From the NCBI RefSeq assembly GCF_008905045.1, contig NZ_VWMY01000009.1, positions 137,434 to 201,433 of the forward strand: a DNA stretch of 64,000 bases, read 5' to 3'. This document shows, piece after piece, positions 60,526-64,000 of the stretch (position 1 is its first letter; each line of letters begins with the position of its first letter). This DNA is from Streptomyces albicerus. GTDB lineage: Bacteria; Actinomycetota; Actinomycetes; Streptomycetales; Streptomycetaceae. The translations under genes were made by a program, and so were the position numbers. A model generated the notes under the pieces. The model searched no databases. It was not told the origin of the DNA and was given only the letters and a program-made list of their open reading frames with translations.

Positions 60526-62037
60526 ATGCCGGGACAGCAGGCGCAGCAGACGATTCACGTGGGCGGAGAGTGGCGTACGGCCGCCTCAGGGGCCACGCGC
60601 GACATTCTCGACCCGGCGGACGCCAAGCCGTTCGCCCAGGTCGCCGAAGGCGGCGTGCTGGACACGGACGCCGCCGTCGAGGCCGCCCGCAGCGCCTTCG
60701 ACCACGGAGCGTGGCCGCAGACGCCCGTCGCCGAGCGGGCCGCGCTGCTGCGCCGCGTCGCCGACCTCCTCGTACGGGATCGTGAGCGGCTCGGGCTGCT
60801 GGAGAGCCGGGACGCGGGCAAGACCTTGGAGGAGGGGCGGGTCGACATCGACTGCGTCGCCGATGCCTTCCGCTACTTCGCCGACCTCGTCGTCGGAGTG
60901 GGCGGTGGACGGGTCGTCGACGCGGGCTCCGACGACATCCACAGCGTCGTCGTGCACGAACCCGTCGGCGTCTGCGCGATGATCACGCCCTGGAACTACC
61001 CGCTGCTGCAGGCCAGTTGGAAGGTCGCGCCCGCCCTCGCCGCCGGGAACACCTTCGTCATAAAGCCCAGTGAGATCACCCCGCTGACCACCGTCGCCCT
61101 CGTCGGGCTGCTCGTCGAGGCCGGGCTGCCCGCCGGTGTCGCCAACATCGTCACCGGGCCCGGGCATTCGGTCGGCGCGCGCCTCGCCGAGCACCCGGAC
61201 GTCGACCTCGTGTCCTTCACCGGCGGCCTCGCGAGCGGTACGAAGGTCGCGCGGGCCGCCGCCGTCACCGTGAAGAAGGTCGCCCTCGAGCTCGGCGGCA
61301 AGAACCCCAACGTCGTCTTCGCCGACGCCTGCGCCACGGACGAGGGCTTCGACACCGCCGTCGACCAGGCCCTCAACGCCGCGTTCATCCACAGCGGCCA
61401 GGTCTGCTCGGCGGGTTCCAGGCTCATCGTCGAGGAGTCCGTACGCGAACGCTTCGTGGCCGAACTGGCGCGGCGGGCCCGGCGGATCCGGCTCGGACGC
61501 GGCACCGAGGACGGCGTCGAGTGCGGACCGCTCGTGTCGGCGGAGCAGCGTGAGAAGACCGAGTCGTACGTCGCCTCCGCCCTCGCGGAGGGCGCGGTAC
61601 TGAGGGCCGGCGGCGCACGCCCCGAGCCGTCCGCGGAACGGCCCGCCACCGGCTACTTCTACGAGCCGACCGTCCTCGACCACTGCCACCGCGAGATGCG
61701 GGTCGTGCGGGAAGAGGTCTTCGGCCCTGTGCTGACCGTCGAGACCTTCCGTACGGAGGACGAGGCCGTCGCGCTCGCCAACGACACGGAGTACGGGCTC
61801 GCGGGCGCCGTCTGGACCGCCGACGCGGGACGAGCCCGGCGCGTGGCCGGACGGCTGCGGCACGGCACCGTCTGGATCAACGACTTCCACCCCTACCTCC
61901 CGCAGGCGGAGTGGGGCGGCTTCGGCAAGAGCGGCGTCGGACGGGAGCTCGGCCCCGCCGGGCTCGCCGAGTACCGCGAGACGAAGCACGTGTACCAGAA
62001 CCTCGCGCCGAAGCCGGTCCGGTGGTTCGCGGGCTGA
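60526..62037 (+). CDS. betB: Betaine-aldehyde dehydrogenase (aldehyde dehydrogenase family)
   Basis: The 503-residue NAD(P)-dependent aldehyde dehydrogenase probably oxidises betaine aldehyde to glycine betaine, given its neighbours. Active-site features: Asn in ITPWNYPLLQASWKVAPALA, Lys in VIKPSEITPLT, Glu in VALELGGKNPNVVF and the nucleophile Cys in FIHSGQVCSAGSR. The C-terminal motif VREEVFGPVLTVETF is present. ATG 60526 has GGAACGGAAGG-type purines upstream. The next gene encodes the GMC oxidoreductase that would make the aldehyde from choline, and an ABC transporter ATPase follows. Confidence 0.88.
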   Translation: MPGQQAQQTIHVGGEWRTAASGATRDILDPADAKPFAQVAEGGVLDTDAAVEAARSAFDHGAWPQTPVAERAALLRRVADLLVRDRERLGLLESRDAGKTLEEGRVDIDCVADAFRYFADLVVGVGGGRVVDAGSDDIHSVVVHEPVGVCAMITPWNYPLLQASWKVAPALAAGNTFVIKPSEITPLTTVALVGLLVEAGLPAGVANIVTGPGHSVGARLAEHPDVDLVSFTGGLASGTKVARAAAVTVKKVALELGGKNPNVVFADACATDEGFDTAVDQALNAAFIHSGQVCSAGSRLIVEESVRERFVAELARRARRIRLGRGTEDGVECGPLVSAEQREKTESYVASALAEGAVLRAGGARPEPSAERPATGYFYEPTVLDHCHREMRVVREEVFGPVLTVETFRTEDEAVALANDTEYGLAGAVWTADAGRARRVAGRLRHGTVWINDFHPYLPQAEWGGFGKSGVGRELGPAGLAEYRETKHVYQNLAPKPVRWFAG

Positions 62038-62093
62038 GTCACGCCCGCCGCACGTAACCCCCCACTGCACAAGGCAGCTTGGAGCACGCCCTC

Positions 62094-63635
62094 ATGGACC
62101 CCATGGACCTCATGGAAGAGAACACGTACGACTACGTCGTGATAGGCGGCGGCACCGCAGGATCCGTCATCGCCTCCCGGCTCACCGAGAACCCCGACGT
62201 CACCGTCGCCGTCATCGAGGGCGGCCCCAGTGACGTCGACCGCGAGGACGTCCTGACCCTGCGCCGCTGGATGGGCCTGCTCGGCGGGGAGCTGGACTAC
62301 GACTACCCGACGACGGAGCAGCCGCGCGGCAACTCGCACATCCGGCACAGCCGCGCCCGCGTCCTCGGCGGGTGCTCCTCGCACAACACGCTCATCGCGT
62401 TCAAGCCGCTGCCGTCCGACTGGGACGAGTGGGAGGCGGCGGGCGCCAAGGGCTGGGGCGCGGTCCCGATGGAGGCGTACTTCGCACGGCTGCGCAACAA
62501 CATCGTGCCGGTCGACGAGAAGGACCGGAACGCCATCGCCCGCGACTTCGTGGACGCCGCGCAGGCGGCGCTCGGCGTGCCGCGCGTGGAGGGCTTCAAC
62601 AAGCAGCCGTTCACCGAGGGCGTCGGTTTCTTCGACCTCGCGTACCACCCGGAGAACAACAAGCGGTCGAGCGCGTCGGTCGCCTACCTGCATCCGTTCA
62701 TGGATGAGCGTCCCAACCTCCGTATCCTCCTGGAGACCTGGGCGTACAAGCTGGAGCTCGACGGGACGCGTGCCCGCGGCGTGCACGTACGCACCAAGGA
62801 CGGCCACGAAGTCCTCGTACGGGCCCGCAACGAAGTCCTGCTGTGCGCCGGAGCCGTCGACTCGCCCCGGCTGCTCCTGCACTCCGGCATCGGGCGGCGG
62901 GCGGACCTCGAAGCGCTGGGCATCCCCGTCGTCCACGACCTGCCGGGCGTCGGCGAGAACCTGCTCGACCACCCCGAGTCGGTCATCGTCTGGGAGACGG
63001 ACGGACCCATCCCCGAGAACTCCGCGATGGACTCCGACGCCGGTCTGTTCGTGCGGCGCGACCCCGAACACGCGGGCCCGGACCTGATGTTCCACTTCTA
63101 CCAGGTCCCGTTCACGGACAACCCGGAGCGCCTCGGCTACGAACGCCCCGCGCACGGCGTCTCCATGACTCCGAACATCCCCAAGCCGCGCAGCCGCGGC
63201 CGGCTGTATCTGACGAGCGCAGACCCGGCCGAGAAGCCCGCCCTCGACTTCCGCTACTTCACGGACGAGAACGACTACGACGGCCGCACCCTCGTCGACG
63301 GGATCAGGATCGCCCGCGAGATCGCCAGGTCCGAGCCGCTCGCGCACTGGCTCAAGCGCGAGGTGGCGCCCGGACCGGACATCACGGGGGACGAGGAACT
63401 CAGCGTGTACGCGCGGTCGGTGGCGCACACGGTGTACCACCCGGCGGGCACCTGCCGCATGGGCGCGCCGGACGACCGACTGGCCGTCGTGGACCCCGAG
63501 TTGCGCATCCGCGGCCTCGAAGGCATCCGGATCGCCGACGCGTCGGTCTTCCCGACGATGCCCGCCGTGAACCCGATGATCGGGGTGCTCATGGTCGGCG
63601 AGAAATGTGTGGACCTGCTGGGAGGCGATGCGTGA
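62094..63635 (+). CDS. betA: GMC-family FAD oxidoreductase, probable choline dehydrogenase
   Basis: The 513-residue flavoprotein has the FAD-binding [22 protein letters not shown] signature 1 ([19 protein letters not shown]), signature 2 ([18 protein letters not shown]) and the catalytic His block [11 protein letters not shown]-terminal [17 protein letters not shown] is standard. With the upstream aldehyde dehydrogenase it would convert choline to glycine betaine for osmoprotection. ATG 62094 is chosen over the in-frame TTG at 62079; GGAG is 10 bases upstream. The downstream transporter gene overlaps by one base. Confidence 0.88.
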   Translation: MDPMDLMEENTYDYVVIGGGTAGSVIASRLTENPDVTVAVIEGGPSDVDREDVLTLRRWMGLLGGELDYDYPTTEQPRGNSHIRHSRARVLGGCSSHNTLIAFKPLPSDWDEWEAAGAKGWGAVPMEAYFARLRNNIVPVDEKDRNAIARDFVDAAQAALGVPRVEGFNKQPFTEGVGFFDLAYHPENNKRSSASVAYLHPFMDERPNLRILLETWAYKLELDGTRARGVHVRTKDGHEVLVRARNEVLLCAGAVDSPRLLLHSGIGRRADLEALGIPVVHDLPGVGENLLDHPESVIVWETDGPIPENSAMDSDAGLFVRRDPEHAGPDLMFHFYQVPFTDNPERLGYERPAHGVSMTPNIPKPRSRGRLYLTSADPAEKPALDFRYFTDENDYDGRTLVDGIRIAREIARSEPLAHWLKREVAPGPDITGDEELSVYARSVAHTVYHPAGTCRMGAPDDRLAVVDPELRIRGLEGIRIADASVFPTMPAVNPMIGVLMVGEKCVDLLGGDA

Positions 63636-64000
63636 TGAGTATGTCGACCGCTGCTGAGGCCACCGCTGTCGAGCACAAGGACGCCGGGCCCGTCTTCGCC
63701 GTCGAAGGTCTCTGGAAGGTCTTCGGCCCCAAGGCCGACCGCGTCCCCGGCGACGCCGAGCTCGCCGCCCTCACCCCCGCCGAACTCCGTTCCCGTACCG
63801 GCTGCACGGCCGCCGTCCGGGACGTGAGCTTCGAGGTCCGCAAGGGCGAGGTCTTCGTCGTGATGGGCCTGTCCGGCTCGGGCAAGTCCACCCTCGTACG
63901 CTGTCTGACCCGGCTGATCGAGCCGACGGCCGGCACGATCGTCATCGACGGCGAGGACGTCCGCGCCATGGACAAGACGCGGCTGCGCGAACTGCGCCGC
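63635..64000 (+). CDS. ABC transporter ATP-binding protein (ProV/OpuAA-like), 3' end cut
   Basis: The first 122 residues are present. They contain [17 protein letters not shown], an insert [15 protein letters not shown], and the start of the ABC core with Walker [17 protein letters not shown] and [18 protein letters not shown]. This N-terminal layout and the Lys-rich switch region match the glycine betaine/proline ATPase group (ProV/OpuAA). ATG 63635 overlaps the betA stop by one base, with GGGAGG 9 bases upstream. The window ends before the signature motif and the CBS region. Its presence completes a choline-to-betaine synthesis and uptake operon. Confidence 0.9.
   Translation, partial: MSMSTAAEATAVEHKDAGPVFAVEGLWKVFGPKADRVPGDAELAALTPAELRSRTGCTAAVRDVSFEVRKGEVFVVMGLSGSGKSTLVRCLTRLIEPTAGTIVIDGEDVRAMDKTRLRELRR

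Noticed and set aside
61893..63440. 515-codon frame antisense to betA
   Set aside because: Shadow of the GMC oxidoreductase; no coding features.

Overview
The window is high-GC actinobacterial DNA and almost certainly comes from a Streptomyces chromosome. The codon use is strongly G/C-ending, GTG and TTG starts are frequent, and Streptomyces-type families recur (DUF6350, DUF3017, DUF2690, SAV_2336, Trypco1, XRE-TM proteins). The order pcrA - icmB - sucCD - purNH - folD - mdh matches, from memory, the core region around SCO4796-SCO4831 of S. coelicolor. No rRNA, tRNA, CRISPR array, transposase or prophage gene was seen.

Layout. (1) 1-8.5 kb: a secreted NlpC/P60 hydrolase under a c-di-AMP (ydaO-type) riboswitch, a broken ScyD/ScyE-like gene, the DNA repair helicase pcrA behind a DNA-damage-type promoter, an M23 peptidase, an alpha/beta hydrolase and icmB. 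(2) 8.7-17.1 kb: a two-armed module. DUF5691 and a SWIM zinc-finger protein diverge from a MoxR AAA+ ATPase, a DUF5682 protein and a VWA protein. The shared divergent promoter carries a perfect inverted repeat whose arms match the actinobacterial DNA-damage (PafBC/recA-type) motif. (3) 17.3-20.7 kb: two repetitive exported proteins. (4) 20.9-26.3 kb: sucCD with a Crp-like site, a sigma-like membrane protein and DUF6350. (5) 26.3-31.2 kb: a membrane NACHT NTPase converging on an XRE gene plus a TPR-receiver-LuxR fusion that contains perfect or near-perfect 138-base internal repeats. (6) 31.3-36.4 kb: an aldo/keto reductase with a MerR-type promoter, a DUF4190-type membrane protein and purNH. 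(7) 36.4-44.8 kb: two Ser/Thr kinases with cell-wall domains (one carrying a lytic-transglycosylase-like domain and paired with an FHA protein), folD and DUF3017. (8) 45.1-49.4 kb: four paralogous membrane-anchored XRE proteins. (9) 50-58 kb: mdh, then a four-gene vWA-MoxR-VMAP ternary system (Trypco1, trypsin-VMAP, MoxR, and a SAV_2336 protein fused to a pseudokinase and a degenerate ParA-like NTPase). (10) 58-64 kb: a small bL12-like protein, a MarR-GNAT fusion with its operator, a secreted LolA/LppX-like protein and a choline-to-glycine-betaine operon that runs off the right edge.

The most unusual content is the pair of MoxR-centred systems 38 kb apart (one apparently DNA-damage regulated, one of VMAP type), the NACHT/TPR-REC-HTH cluster, the kinase-transglycosylase fusion, and the XRE-TM array. 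Housekeeping genes (sucCD, purNH, folD, mdh) are ordinary. All family assignments come from reading motifs; no database search was possible.
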